A stretch of 64,000 bases of DNA from Kitasatospora sp. SUK 42 (GTDB lineage Bacteria; Actinomycetota; Actinomycetes; Streptomycetales; Streptomycetaceae). Below are positions 25,277-32,856 of this stretch, one piece after another (positions within the stretch are counted from its first letter, which is position 1; every line of letters begins with the position of its first letter). The notes under the pieces were generated by a model. It searched no databases and had not been told where the DNA came from. It saw nothing but the letters and a program-made list of their open reading frames with translations. The stretch spans positions 220,919 through 284,918 of the forward strand of contig NZ_LFMD02000002.1 of the NCBI RefSeq assembly GCF_015776785.2. Direction: 5' to 3'. The position numbers and the translations under genes are program-made.

Positions 25277-26128
25277 CTAACGCGCGGACGCAGAATCTTC
25301 GGTGGACGTACCGGCAGTCGGCACTGCATCGGAGCCGTGGCCCGCAGGGCGCCGGTCGGGCGACGATGCGGCACCGGGTGCCGGCACATAGGTGGTGCAG
25401 ACCCCGTCGCCGTGGGCGATGGTGGCCAGCCGTTGCACATGGGTGCCCAGGAGCTGGGAGAAGACCTCGGTCTCCGCCTCGCAGAGCTGGGGGAACTGCT
25501 CGGCGATGTGCGCGACCGGGCAGTGGTGCTGGCAGAGCTGGGCGCCCGCCGGGGCCTTGGCCGCGGCCGACGGGACACGCCGCACCGTGGCAGCGTACCC
25601 GTCCGCGCTCAGCGCCTGGGCCAGGGCCTCCGGGCGCTCCTGCGCCTCGGCCCGCCGCAGGGCCTCCAGGTACTTCTCGCCCTGCTTGCCGAAACGGGCC
25701 CGGGCGAAGGCGGCGACCGCCTCCTCGCCCGCCTTGCCGCCGCCCACCGAGTCCGAGATCCAGCGCAGCGCGTCGGCCGCGAGCTGGTCGTACGCCTGGT
25801 AGAAGGCGTCCCGGCCGGCGTCGGTGAGGGCGAAGACCTTGGCCGGGCGGCCCCGGCCCCGGCTGCCGTAGACCCGCTGCTCGCGGGACTCGACCAGGCC
25901 GGCGGCGGCCAGTCCGTCCAGGTGGCGGCGGACGGCGGCGGCGGTGAGGCCGAGCCGGTTCGCCAGGTCGGCGGCGGAGGAGGGGCCGTGGTCCAGGATC
26001 GACCGGGCGACCCGGTCGCGGGTGGCCCGGTGGCCGTCCAGCAGCACCTCGGCCGCCGTCACGGGCACGTCGCAGCCGGGGGCCGACTCGGCCTCCTGCT
26101 GCTGGGCGTGCTCGCGCATGTTTTTCAC
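25277..26128 (-). CDS. sufR: Fe-S-sensing repressor SufR
   Basis: A 283-aa regulator with an N-terminal DeoR/ArsR-like winged helix (residues about 35-105, LANRLGLTAAAVRRHLDGLAAAGLVESRE) and a C-terminal Fe-S site CQHHCPVAHIAEQFPQLCEAE with three cysteines, matching the SufR cluster-binding pattern. Holo-SufR represses the suf operon and derepression follows cluster loss. The Pro/Ser/Ala-rich tail after residue 245 looks disordered. The start is uncertain: GTG at 26128 lies inside the operator and gives a nearly leaderless mRNA; the ATG at 26120 is an alternative. Neither has a Shine-Dalgarno. Confidence 0.93.
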   Translation of the reverse strand: MKNMREHAQQQEAESAPGCDVPVTAAEVLLDGHRATRDRVARSILDHGPSSAADLANRLGLTAAAVRRHLDGLAAAGLVESREQRVYGSRGRGRPAKVFALTDAGRDAFYQAYDQLAADALRWISDSVGGGKAGEEAVAAFARARFGKQGEKYLEALRRAEAQERPEALAQALSADGYAATVRRVPSAAAKAPAGAQLCQHHCPVAHIAEQFPQLCEAETEVFSQLLGTHVQRLATIAHGDGVCTTYVPAPGAASSPDRRPAGHGSDAVPTAGTSTEDSASAR

Positions 26129-26141
26129 AACACCAGTGTTG
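26128..26141. promoter_or_regulatory. SufR operator CAAC-N6-GTTG
   Basis: CAACACCAGTGTTG, a dyad with perfect 6-bp arms, fits the CAAC-N6-GTTG site reported for SufR. Its left end overlaps the sufR GTG start codon. An AT-rich TAATTA candidate -10 lies at 26144-26149 just upstream on the minus strand, so bound SufR would sit at the transcription start. Confidence 0.8.
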
Positions 26142-26199
26142 CGTAATTACTTCCGCCGGGACAAGCCGTGACCCAGGCCTCACCCGTGGCATCTGTCAC

Positions 26200-26218
26200 G
26201 CAGGCAAGGCTTACCTCG
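26200..26218. promoter_or_regulatory. Candidate IdeR/DmdR iron box
   Basis: The core AGGCAAGGCTTACCT (26202-26216) matches the DmdR/IdeR box core AGGTTAGGCTNACCT at 12 of 15 positions and is embedded in an imperfect 22-bp dyad, 26201-26222. It lies in the divergent region between sufR and the ABC transporter genes. Binding is a prediction. Confidence 0.45.
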
Positions 26219-26282
26219 CCTGCGGAAACGATCAACGAGGCGGCGTCGGGCCACCCCGTGAAGCACTCTTACACTCGCCGGT

Positions 26283-27209
26283 ATGCACTCCGAACCCGCG
26301 GTCCAGATCGCCGGGCTGGTCAAGCGGTACGGCGACAAGTCGGCCGTGGACGGCCTCGACCTCACCATCGCGACCAACGCGATCACCGCCGTCCTCGGCC
26401 CGAACGGCGCCGGCAAGACCACCACCATCGAGACCTGCGAGGGCTACCGCCGCCCCGACGCCGGCACCGTCCGCGTCCTCGGCCTCGACCCGGTCGCCCA
26501 GAACGCCGCGCTGCGGCCCCGGATCGGCGTGATGCTCCAGTCCGGCGGCGTGTACGCGGGCGCGCGCGCCGTCGAGATGCTGCGGCACACCGCCAGACTG
26601 CACGCCCACCCGCTGGACGTGGACGACCTGGTCGAACGCCTCGGCCTCGGCTCCTGCGGCCGCACCACCTACCGGCGGCTGTCCGGCGGCCAGCAGCAGC
26701 GGCTCGCCCTGGCGATGGCCGTGGTCGGCCGCCCCGAGCTGGTCTTCCTGGACGAGCCCACCGCCGGCCTCGACCCGCAGGCCCGCCGCGCCACCTGGGA
26801 ACTGGTCCGCGACCTGCGCCGGGACGGCGTCACCGTGGTGGTCACCACCCACCACATGGACGAGGCCGAGCAGCTCGCCGACCGCGTCGCCATCGTCGAC
26901 CGCGGCAGGGTGATCGCCGACGGCACCACCGAGGAGCTGTGCCGCGGCGGCGCCGAGGACAGCCTGCGCTTCGACGGCCCGCCCGGGCTCGACCTCGGCC
27001 CGCTGCTCAAGGAGCTGCCCGAGGGCGCCACCGCCACCGAGACCGCCCCCGGCAGCTACCGCGTCGAGGCGCCCGTCGACCCCCGCCTGCTGGCCACCGT
27101 CACCGGCTGGTGCGCGGCCTCCGGCATCCTGCCCGAACGGCTGTCCGTCCAGCGCCGCAGCCTCGAAGACGTCTTCCTCGACCTGACCGGACGGGAGCTC
27201 CGTTCATGA
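26283..27209 (+). CDS. ABC transporter ATP-binding protein
   Basis: A 308-aa ATPase of the DRA/CcmA drug-export type. Walker A is LGPNGAGKTTTIETCEG (residues about 38-54), the Q-loop lies near VMLQSGGVYAG, the signature is LSGGQQQRLALAMAV, and the Walker B is LVFLDEPTAGLDPQARRATW, with H-loop VTTHHMDEAEQLAD. A C-terminal extension of about 90 residues is usual for this subfamily. The start lies close to TTACACT at 26269-26275 and may be leaderless or use a weak site. The stop overlaps the permease start by 4 nt (ATGA). In streptomycetes this pair follows suf; the substrate is unknown. Confidence 0.92.
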   Translation: MHSEPAVQIAGLVKRYGDKSAVDGLDLTIATNAITAVLGPNGAGKTTTIETCEGYRRPDAGTVRVLGLDPVAQNAALRPRIGVMLQSGGVYAGARAVEMLRHTARLHAHPLDVDDLVERLGLGSCGRTTYRRLSGGQQQRLALAMAVVGRPELVFLDEPTAGLDPQARRATWELVRDLRRDGVTVVVTTHHMDEAEQLADRVAIVDRGRVIADGTTEELCRGGAEDSLRFDGPPGLDLGPLLKELPEGATATETAPGSYRVEAPVDPRLLATVTGWCAASGILPERLSVQRRSLEDVFLDLTGRELRS

Positions 27210-28006
27210 GCGAACGAAGTGAGGGAACGATCAACACTGTTGCCACGGACTACTCCCCCAAGCCGGGCGCGGCCCCGGTCGGCCGGATGCTGCTGGCCCA
27301 GACCGCCTTCGAGACCAGGATGCTGCTGCGCAACGGCGAGCAGCTGCTGCTCACCGTGGTCATCCCGACCGTGCTGCTGGTGCTGTTCTCCGCCGTCGAC
27401 ATCGTCGCCGTGGAGGGCCCCGGCAAGCGGGTCGACTTCCTGGCGCCCGGCCTGCTCGCGCTGGCCGTGATGTCCACCGCCTTCACCGGGCAGGCCATCG
27501 CCACCGGTTTCGAGCGCCGCTACGGCGTGCTCAAGCGACTGGGCGCCAGCCCGCTGCCGCGCTGGGCGCTGCTGACCGCCAAGACCGGCTGCGTGCTGGT
27601 CACCGAGGCGCTGCAGGTCGCGCTGCTGTCGGTGATCGCGCTGGCGCTCGGCTGGTCCCCGCAGGGCGACTTCCTGTCGGTGGTCGCGCTGCTGGTGCTC
27701 GGCACCGCGGCCTTCTCCGGCCTCGGCCTGCTGATGGCCGGCACCCTGAAGGCCGAGGCCACGCTGGCCGGCGCCAACCTGGTGTTCATCCTGCTGCTGC
27801 TGGCCGGCGGGGTGATCGTGCCGCTGAGCAGGTTCCCGGACGCCGTGCGGTCGGTGCTGGAGCTGCTGCCGATCTCGGCGCTCTCGGACGGTCTGCGGTC
27901 GGTGCTGCAGCACGGCGCCGGGGTGCCGTGGTCGGACCTCGGCATCCTGGCCGGCTGGTCCGTCCTCGGCCTGGCCGCGGCCGCCCGCTTCTTCCGCTGG
28001 GAGTAG
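27206..28006 (+). CDS. ABC-2 type transporter permease
   Basis: A 266-aa membrane protein with six predicted hydrophobic segments: LLLTVVIPTVLLVLFSAVDI, FLAPGLLALAVMSTAFTGQAI, VALLSVIALALGW, VVALLVLGTAAFSGLGLLMAG, ANLVFILLLLAGGVIVPLS and ILAGWSVLGLAAAARFF. The RYGVLKRLGASPLPRWALL loop is the conserved cytoplasmic segment of ABC-2 permeases. A soluble N-terminus of about 40 residues comes first. It is translationally coupled to the ATPase gene and forms with it a two-component exporter. A strong palindrome ends the unit. Confidence 0.92.
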   Translation: MSERSEGTINTVATDYSPKPGAAPVGRMLLAQTAFETRMLLRNGEQLLLTVVIPTVLLVLFSAVDIVAVEGPGKRVDFLAPGLLALAVMSTAFTGQAIATGFERRYGVLKRLGASPLPRWALLTAKTGCVLVTEALQVALLSVIALALGWSPQGDFLSVVALLVLGTAAFSGLGLLMAGTLKAEATLAGANLVFILLLLAGGVIVPLSRFPDAVRSVLELLPISALSDGLRSVLQHGAGVPWSDLGILAGWSVLGLAAAARFFRWE

Positions 28007-28023
28007 CCGCCCACCGGCAACGT

Positions 28024-28059
28024 GCGACGCCCCCGGCCGCATGCGGCCGGGGGCGTCGC
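28024..28059. terminator. Palindromic terminator, 17-bp arms
   Basis: Arms 28024-28040 and 28043-28059 are perfectly complementary around AT, so the loop is formed by opened inner pairs. It separates the ABC exporter genes from the convergent LAXTG protein gene and can serve both. Confidence 0.88.
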
Positions 28060-28079
28060 GTGCTTCAGCCGACGGTGCG

Positions 28080-28763
28080 TCAGCCCTGGCTGCCGCCACG
28101 GCGCTTGCGGGCGAGCAGCACGAGCGCGCCACCGACCAGCAGCACACCGCCGCCGGCCGCCGCGATCACCGGGGTGGCGTCGCTGCTACCGGTCTGGGCG
28201 AGCGCCGGCGCACTGGTGGTGGGCACCGGGGCCGGGGTCCTGCTCGGGGTGTGGGTGGCCGACGGGGTGGTGCTCGGCGTCAGAGTCGGGGTCGACGTCG
28301 GCGTGGGAGTGGGCGTCGGCGTGGGGGTCGGTGTGGGAGTGGGGGTGGGGGTCTGGGTGGGGGTCTGGGTGGGGGTCGGAGTCGGCGTGTGGCACGGCTC
28401 GATGGTCTTGGTCTCGTCGATGTTCCAGCCGCGCTCGCTCGGCGTCTCGGTGGTGTTGACCACCAGGTGGGCCTGGATCGGGGCGTTGTGGTCCTTCACC
28501 GGGTAGGAGCCGTGGAACTCCGCCGGGAAGATCTTGCCGTCCAGGACCTTCTCGCCGTCGATGGTGAGGCTGACGGTGTTCTTCACGGTCTCGTTGCCGC
28601 TGTAGTTGATCAGACTGATGACGACCTTGTCGCAGGTCACCGACCAGGTCGGTACGTGCGCCGAGGCGTTGGTGGCCAGCGCCAGGGGCAGGAGAAATCC
28701 GGCCGTCGCCGTGCCGGCGATCGCCGCCGCGCCGATCCGCATGTGCCGCTGCTGTCGCGCCAT
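28080..28763 (-). CDS. LAXTG wall-anchored surface protein with Thr-Pro stalk
   Basis: A 227-aa secreted protein. A signal peptide covers residues 1-35 (cleavage after ATNASA). A small beta-rich head of about 85 residues with two cysteines (SVTCDKVV...TIEPCHT) is followed by a Thr-Pro repeat stalk (about residues 124-185). The C-terminus has the sortase signal LAQTG, a hydrophobic helix (IAAAGGGVLLVGGALVLLA) and the positive tail RKRRGG. LAXTG is the signal used by class E sortases of streptomycetes. The head is of unknown function. GGAGGGG lies 10-11 nt before the ATG. It resembles, in layout only, the protein encoded upstream. Confidence 0.88.
   Translation of the reverse strand: MARQQRHMRIGAAAIAGTATAGFLLPLALATNASAHVPTWSVTCDKVVISLINYSGNETVKNTVSLTIDGEKVLDGKIFPAEFHGSYPVKDHNAPIQAHLVVNTTETPSERGWNIDETKTIEPCHTPTPTPTQTPTQTPTPTPTPTPTPTPTPTPTSTPTLTPSTTPSATHTPSRTPAPVPTTSAPALAQTGSSDATPVIAAAGGGVLLVGGALVLLARKRRGGSQG
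28284..28392 (-). repeat. Thr-Pro-encoding low-complexity repeat
   Basis: Imperfect 6-bp units encode (TP)n with TQ and TS interruptions in the stalk of the LAXTG protein. The plus strand carries runs of G (GGGGG, GGGTGGGGG) and the coding strand the complementary C-runs. Copy number may vary between strains. Confidence 0.85.
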
Positions 28764-29099
28764 TACGCTGTTCCCCTCCGAACGGTCATGCGCAGCAGGC
28801 GTGTTGGAGTGTCTTGCGGTGGCCCGCTACGACTGTCCGGGGGACTCTACCGGCACTTCCGCACCTCGCCACACCCCGCCGCACGACCGGATTTCGTCTG
28901 TCGGTCCGTTCCCGAATGTGCATGGCCAGCCCATCACAGCCACCACCTCGCAGAACACGGATTCGGCAAACCTGACTGAACTTCGTCAACATCAAGGCAA
29001 AAAGACGCCCTCGGTGATCAGGTTCAATCACCGAGGGCGTCTTGTCGATCAGCCGACGAACGTTCAGGTCATTCCAACTGTTCGGGCCATTCAGACAGT
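28764..29099. other. 336-bp intergenic region between the two LAXTG genes
   Basis: It holds the ribosome-binding site of the 28080-28763 gene, presumably its promoter, and the terminator at 29002-29043. A moderately AT-richer stretch runs from 28890 to 29000. I see no small ORF with a good start and no recognisable operator. Confidence 0.5.
29002..29043 (-). terminator. 17-bp stem terminator
   Basis: Arms 29002-29018 and 29027-29043 are perfectly complementary around an 8-nt loop, with A-runs on the plus-strand left side that give a U-run in the minus-strand transcript. It terminates the CAA-domain protein gene. Confidence 0.9.
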
Positions 29100-30431
29100 T
29101 CAGGCCTTCCTGGCCGCCTTGCGCCGGGCCGCCACCACGATTCCGGCACCGGCCGCGATCACCACCGCGCCGCCGATCGCCAGCGGCACCACCGGACCGG
29201 AGCCGGTGTGCGCCAGGTTGCCGCCCGCGTTCGCCTGGGCGGACGGGCTGGCCGAACCGGAGGGCGCGGCCGTCGCGGCGGCCGCGACGGCCGAGGACGA
29301 GGCGGACGGGCTCGGCGACGCACTCGTGCCCGGCTTGCCGGTCGCCGGAACGCTCGGGGTGCCGGACGGGCTCGCCGAGGTTCCCGGCGTCGCCGTCGCC
29401 GGGACGGTCGGGGTGCCGCTCGGCCCCACCGGAGGCACCACCACCGGCGGGGTGACCGACGGCGTCGGCACGACGGTGCCCGGCAGGCAGCCGGTGAACG
29501 GGTAGTGGTGCGTCTCCGCGCCGCCCTTGCCGGTCAGCGAGGCGGCGATCACCGAGCCGTTGACCGGGCCGCCGCTGCCGAGGTCGAAGGCGGCGTTCGG
29601 CGCGAGCACGGTGCCGGCCCAGGCGGCCTGGCTGTTCTTGACCACCTTGGTCGCGGTCGGGAAGTTCCAGAGCAGCTTGGCCCGGATCGCCCCGCTCGCC
29701 GCGCTCTGCAGCTTGTCGTCCAGCACGAAGGCGGACTTGCCGGCGTCCCACAGGTGGAAGCCGGTGGTGCCGGCCGCCGCCATGTCGTACGTCCCGCCGG
29801 TCACGTTGATGACGGTCACCGAGCCGGCCGGCACCTTGACGAAGACGTCCTTGGCGCCCTGGAGCTTCGCGGCGTCGACCGTGAAGCTGTTGTACTTGGC
29901 GTCCCCGCCGCTGAAGGTCAGCTTGGTGCCCTCGGTCTGGACGGTGGCCCCGGCCGTCTGCGGCACGGCGGCCAGCGAGGTCGAGGCGGCGCGCAGCTTG
30001 GCGAACTCGGCCTTGAAGTCGATCGGCGAGGCGCCCTGGGCGATGCCACCGGCGTGGGCCTGGACGACCGCGGCGTCGGCCTTGGCGCCGTAGACGCCGT
30101 TGCCCTTCATCACCTGGGTGTTGTGGCCGGTGATCTTTCCGGCCACGACGAGCGCGTTCTTGCCGGGCAGCGCGTCGAGCTCGGCGGCGGTCAGCTCCTG
30201 GCCGACCGAGAAGCCTCCGGTGAAGTCGGCGTTGCCGCCGACCGCGACGGCACCCTCGGCGTCGGGGGTGTGGGTGTCGTCGCCCTCGATGAACTCGCCG
30301 TAGCCGTTGGCGATTCCGAGGCTGCGGCACTCCTGGTCGGTGCCGACGGCGTGGGCGGCCGGCATGGTCAGGCCGGCCAGTGCGAGCGAGCCGCCTACCG
30401 CGAGCGCGGCGGCGGAAATGGGTATGCGCAT
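29100..30431 (-). CDS. Choice-of-anchor A (CAA) domain surface protein, LAXTG-anchored
   Basis: A 443-aa secreted wall protein. The signal peptide is residues 1-28 (cleavage after PAAHA). The CAA-type domain follows to about residue 310: GDDTHTPDAEGAVAVGGNADFTGGFSVG, KNALVVAGKITGHN, FSGGDAKYNSFTVDAAKL, and the closing WAGTVLAPNAAFDLGSGGPVNGSVIAASLTG, the most conserved part. A Pro/Thr/Ser-rich stalk leads to LAHTG, a hydrophobic helix and the basic tail RRKAARKA. CAA proteins are adhesion-like surface proteins of unclear ligand. The ATG at 30431 has GGAG 8 nt upstream. Two TGGT-N4-ACCA dyads lie in the promoter region. Confidence 0.9.
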   Translation of the reverse strand: MRIPISAAALAVGGSLALAGLTMPAAHAVGTDQECRSLGIANGYGEFIEGDDTHTPDAEGAVAVGGNADFTGGFSVGQELTAAELDALPGKNALVVAGKITGHNTQVMKGNGVYGAKADAAVVQAHAGGIAQGASPIDFKAEFAKLRAASTSLAAVPQTAGATVQTEGTKLTFSGGDAKYNSFTVDAAKLQGAKDVFVKVPAGSVTVINVTGGTYDMAAAGTTGFHLWDAGKSAFVLDDKLQSAASGAIRAKLLWNFPTATKVVKNSQAAWAGTVLAPNAAFDLGSGGPVNGSVIAASLTGKGGAETHHYPFTGCLPGTVVPTPSVTPPVVVPPVGPSGTPTVPATATPGTSASPSGTPSVPATGKPGTSASPSPSASSSAVAAAATAAPSGSASPSAQANAGGNLAHTGSGPVVPLAIGGAVVIAAGAGIVVAARRKAARKA

Positions 30432-30482
30432 GTGCAGCTCTCCGCTTGCGTGCGGGCATAAATGGGGGGAGGGGGCCCGAAA

Positions 30483-30494
30483 TGGTATGGACCA
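30483..30494. promoter_or_regulatory. TGGT-N4-ACCA dyad 1 (GntR/DasR-like)
   Basis: TGGTATGGACCA, 52 bp upstream of the CAA gene start. It has the outer arms of the DasR site core TGGTCTAGACCA. See the second dyad 41 bp further upstream. Confidence 0.45.
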
Positions 30495-30523
30495 AGCCGC
30501 ACTCTTTCGGCCAAACGGGTGAA

Positions 30524-30535
30524 TGGTCAAGACCA
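30524..30535. promoter_or_regulatory. TGGT-N4-ACCA dyad 2 (GntR/DasR-like)
   Basis: TGGTCAAGACCA differs from the DasR core TGGTCTAGACCA by one base on each reading strand. Its centre is 41 bp, about four helical turns, from dyad 1. It also overlaps an inverted repeat GGTCAAGA/TCTTGACC (30525-30532 with 30543-30550). Confidence 0.5.
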
Positions 30536-30675
30536 ATGCAGATCTTGACCGAACCATCCCCTTTTGTCCGCGTGTCGATCCCCTGCGTGTCGCCGACCAT
30601 CTGTTACGCACAGTTCCCGCGCGCCGCCCGCGCCCCGCCCCAAGATCGGCTGTAAGGCCGCCTACGATTGACCCC

Positions 30676-31647
30676 GTGCCTAACCCCTTCTCCCTGCTCG
30701 CCGAGCGCTGGCAGCCCTCCGCCGCGATGGTCCGGCGCGCCGCGTTCGCCGCGCTGGTGATGAGCGTGGTGATCGTCGTCACCGGCGGCGCCGTCCGGCT
30801 CACCGCCTCCGGCCTCGGCTGTACGACCTGGCCCCGCTGCACCGACGAGAGCCTGACGCCCACCGCCGAGATGGGCTTCCACGGCGTCGTCGAGTTCACC
30901 AACCGGATGCTCACCTACGTGCTGAGCGCCGCCGTCGGCTGGGCGATCCTGGCCGCCCGCTGCCACCGCCCCTGGCGGCGCGGCATGACCAAGCTCGGCT
31001 GGGCCCAGTTCTGGCTGGTGATGAGCAACGCCGTGCTCGGCGGCATCACCGTGCTGACCGGCCTCAACCCCTACACCGTGGCGCTGCACATGATCGCCGC
31101 GATGGCCCTGATCTGGGTCGCGCTGCTGATGTGGGAGCGGTCCAAGGAGGGCGACGGCCCGGCCAGGCTCTCGGTGGCCCGGCCGATCCACCAGCTCTCG
31201 TACGTCCTGGTCACCGTGGTCGGACTGCTGGTCGCGGCGGGCACCCTGGTGACCGGCGCCGGCCACCACCCCGGCACGCCCTCGGACAACAAGATCGTCC
31301 CGCGCATCCCGATCGACTACGACCGCCTGGCCCAGTTCCACGCCGACTTCGCGTTCGTCTCGGTCGGCCTGTCCATCGCGGTGATCTTCGTCTTCGCCGC
31401 CGTGAAGGCCCCGCAGCCCGCCAGGGCCAGGGCCAGGGAGCTGCTCGCGGTCCTGCTGCTCCAGGGCGTGCTCGGCTTCGTCCAGTACTTCACGGACGCC
31501 CCCGAGCTGATGGTCGGCCTCCACATGCTCGGCGCCACCCTCACCTGGATCGCCGCCCTGCGCATCCCCCTCGCCCTGCGCACCCGCGAGGTCGAGGCGA
31601 CCCCCGGGCAGCTGCCCGTCCAGACCCCGCAGACCGCGTCCGTCTGA
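30676..31647 (+). CDS. ctaA: Heme A synthase (COX15/CtaA)
   Basis: A 323-aa membrane protein that converts heme O to heme A for aa3-type cytochrome oxidase. About eight hydrophobic segments form two four-helix halves. Conserved histidines are in MGFHGVVEFTNRMLTYV, PYTVALHMIAAMAL, FHADFAFVSVGLS and LMVGLHMLGATLTWIAAL; the paired cysteines CTTWPRC in the first external loop are typical of class with a disulfide. The GTG at 30676 is chosen because it gives the full N-terminus (VPNPFSLLAERW). No Shine-Dalgarno exists, but TACGAT ends 7 nt upstream, fitting a leaderless mRNA. Heme O synthase lies 1.2 kb downstream, convergent. Confidence 0.92.
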   Translation: MPNPFSLLAERWQPSAAMVRRAAFAALVMSVVIVVTGGAVRLTASGLGCTTWPRCTDESLTPTAEMGFHGVVEFTNRMLTYVLSAAVGWAILAARCHRPWRRGMTKLGWAQFWLVMSNAVLGGITVLTGLNPYTVALHMIAAMALIWVALLMWERSKEGDGPARLSVARPIHQLSYVLVTVVGLLVAAGTLVTGAGHHPGTPSDNKIVPRIPIDYDRLAQFHADFAFVSVGLSIAVIFVFAAVKAPQPARARARELLAVLLLQGVLGFVQYFTDAPELMVGLHMLGATLTWIAALRIPLALRTREVEATPGQLPVQTPQTASV

Positions 31648-31664
31648 CGGCCCGCCCGGGCACA

Positions 31665-31710
31665 CGCCGACGGCCCGGCTCCCCCACGCGGGGGAGCCGG
31701 GCCGTCGGCG
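31665..31710. terminator. 21-bp stem bidirectional terminator
   Basis: Arms 31665-31685 and 31690-31710 pair perfectly around ACGC. It sits between the convergent ctaA and 31726-32064 genes. Confidence 0.92.
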
Positions 31711-31725
31711 TTCATCCGGGTGCGG

Positions 31726-32064
31726 TCAGCCGCCGAGCTGGATCCCGGCCATCCGCTTCCACTCGTACTCGCCGGTCTTCACCTTGAGGCCGAGCTCGCC
31801 CTCGAAGTCGTCGTGCAGGGTCAGTCCGGCCAGCTGGGCGGCCCGCCGGCCGACGGCGTAGCTCGGGGCCACCTGGTCCCCCCAGGCGCCGTCCGCGCCG
31901 ACCACCACGATCCGGGTGGCCACGGAGCCGACGTACTCCACGACCGCGTCGGCGCTGCCGCCGTGCTGCCGGGCGAAGCTGGTCAGGTGCTTGGCGATGC
32001 GCTTGGCGCGGCGCTCGGTACGGGCGTCCGACGCCGCGGCGGTGGCGGTCTCTGCGCTGGTCAT
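31726..32064 (-). CDS. Conserved actinobacterial hypothetical protein (112 aa)
   Basis: A small soluble protein without recognised domain. The N-terminal third is Ala/Arg-rich and helical (SDARTERRAKRIAKHLTSFARQHGG); the rest alternates strands and helices (TRIVVVGADGAWGDQVAPSYAVGRRAAQLAGL, then DFEGELGLKVKTGEYEWKRMAG). The ATG at 32064 and coding bias support it. It is divergent from the DUF2461 gene with a 72-bp shared region and convergent with ctaA. Function unknown. Confidence 0.78.
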   Translation of the reverse strand: MTSAETATAAASDARTERRAKRIAKHLTSFARQHGGSADAVVEYVGSVATRIVVVGADGAWGDQVAPSYAVGRRAAQLAGLTLHDDFEGELGLKVKTGEYEWKRMAGIQLGG

Positions 32065-32136
32065 GCCCGCATGCTACCCACCGGTAGCGGCGCTGGCGAC
32101 GGGGACGCCCTGTGCACCGGGCCACATACTGGGAAG

Positions 32137-32778
32137 GTGACCTTCAAAGGCTGGCCAGCCGAGGCCCTGGACTTCTACGAGCACCTCGAAGCCGACAACT
32201 CGAAGACGTTCTGGCAGGCCCACAAGGACCAGTACGAGGACGCCATACGCGCCCCCATGGAGCTGCTGCTCGCCGACCTGGAGCCGGAGTTCGGGCCGGG
32301 GAAGATCTTCCGCCCCCACCGCGACGTCCGCTTCAGCGCCGACAAGTCCCCGTACAAGACGCACATCGGCGCCCACCTGGAGACCGGCGGCTACATCCAG
32401 CTCTCCGCCGACGGCCTGGCCTGCGGCAACGGGATGTACCAGCTCGCCCCCGACCAGCTGGAGCGCTACCGCGCCGCCGTCGCCGAGGACGTCGGCGGCG
32501 CCGAGCTGGTACGGGTGATCGCCGCGGTGGAAGCGGACGGTCCCCGGGTCCACGGCCGGGACTCCCTCAAGTCCGCGCCGCGCGGCTACCCCAGGGACCA
32601 CCCGAGGATCGAGCTGCTGCGCCACAAGGGCCTGGTGGCCTGGCAGGAGTGGGAGCCCGCCACGTGGCTGGGCACCCGGACGGCCGGAACCAGGATCACC
32701 GCCTTCCTGCGCGCCTCCCAGCCGCTCAGGGACTGGCTGGACGGCCACGTCGGCCCGTCCGAACTCCCCTCCCGCTAG
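32137..32778 (+). CDS. DUF2461 family protein
   Basis: A 213-aa protein of the DUF2461 (TIGR02453) family: FKGWPAEALDFYEHLEADNSKTFWQAHKDQYE at the N-terminus and FRPHRDVRFSADKSPYKTHIGAHLE are the defining motifs, with RDHPRIELLRHKGLVAWQ in the second half. The family is widespread, cytoplasmic and of unknown biochemical role. The GTG at 32137 has no Shine-Dalgarno at useful distance; CATACT ends 6 nt upstream, suggesting a leaderless transcript. It ends before the terminator shared with ctaB. Confidence 0.9.
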   Translation: MTFKGWPAEALDFYEHLEADNSKTFWQAHKDQYEDAIRAPMELLLADLEPEFGPGKIFRPHRDVRFSADKSPYKTHIGAHLETGGYIQLSADGLACGNGMYQLAPDQLERYRAAVAEDVGGAELVRVIAAVEADGPRVHGRDSLKSAPRGYPRDHPRIELLRHKGLVAWQEWEPATWLGTRTAGTRITAFLRASQPLRDWLDGHVGPSELPSR

Positions 32779-32806
32779 GCCCCGTCCGGCCCAATCGCCG
32801 AAAACG

Positions 32807-32842
32807 TGAAGAGCCCCGGTCCACCAGGACCGGGGCTCTTCA
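32807..32842. terminator. 16-bp stem bidirectional terminator
   Basis: Arms 32807-32822 and 32827-32842 pair perfectly around ACCA, between the convergent DUF2461 and ctaB genes. Confidence 0.9.
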
Positions 32843-32856
32843 GCGTCGAACAAGCG

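Noticed and set aside
22754..26146. A 1130-codon plus-strand frame antisense to sufD, sufB and sufR
   Set aside because: Shadow of the suf genes; composition is low-complexity (Gly, Val, Asp, Leu, Arg) and there are no motifs.
26168..28006. A 612-codon frame fusing upstream sequence to the ABC permease
   Set aside because: The part before 27206 is a shifted reading of the ATPase gene; the ATGA overlap and family start define the permease as 27206-28006.
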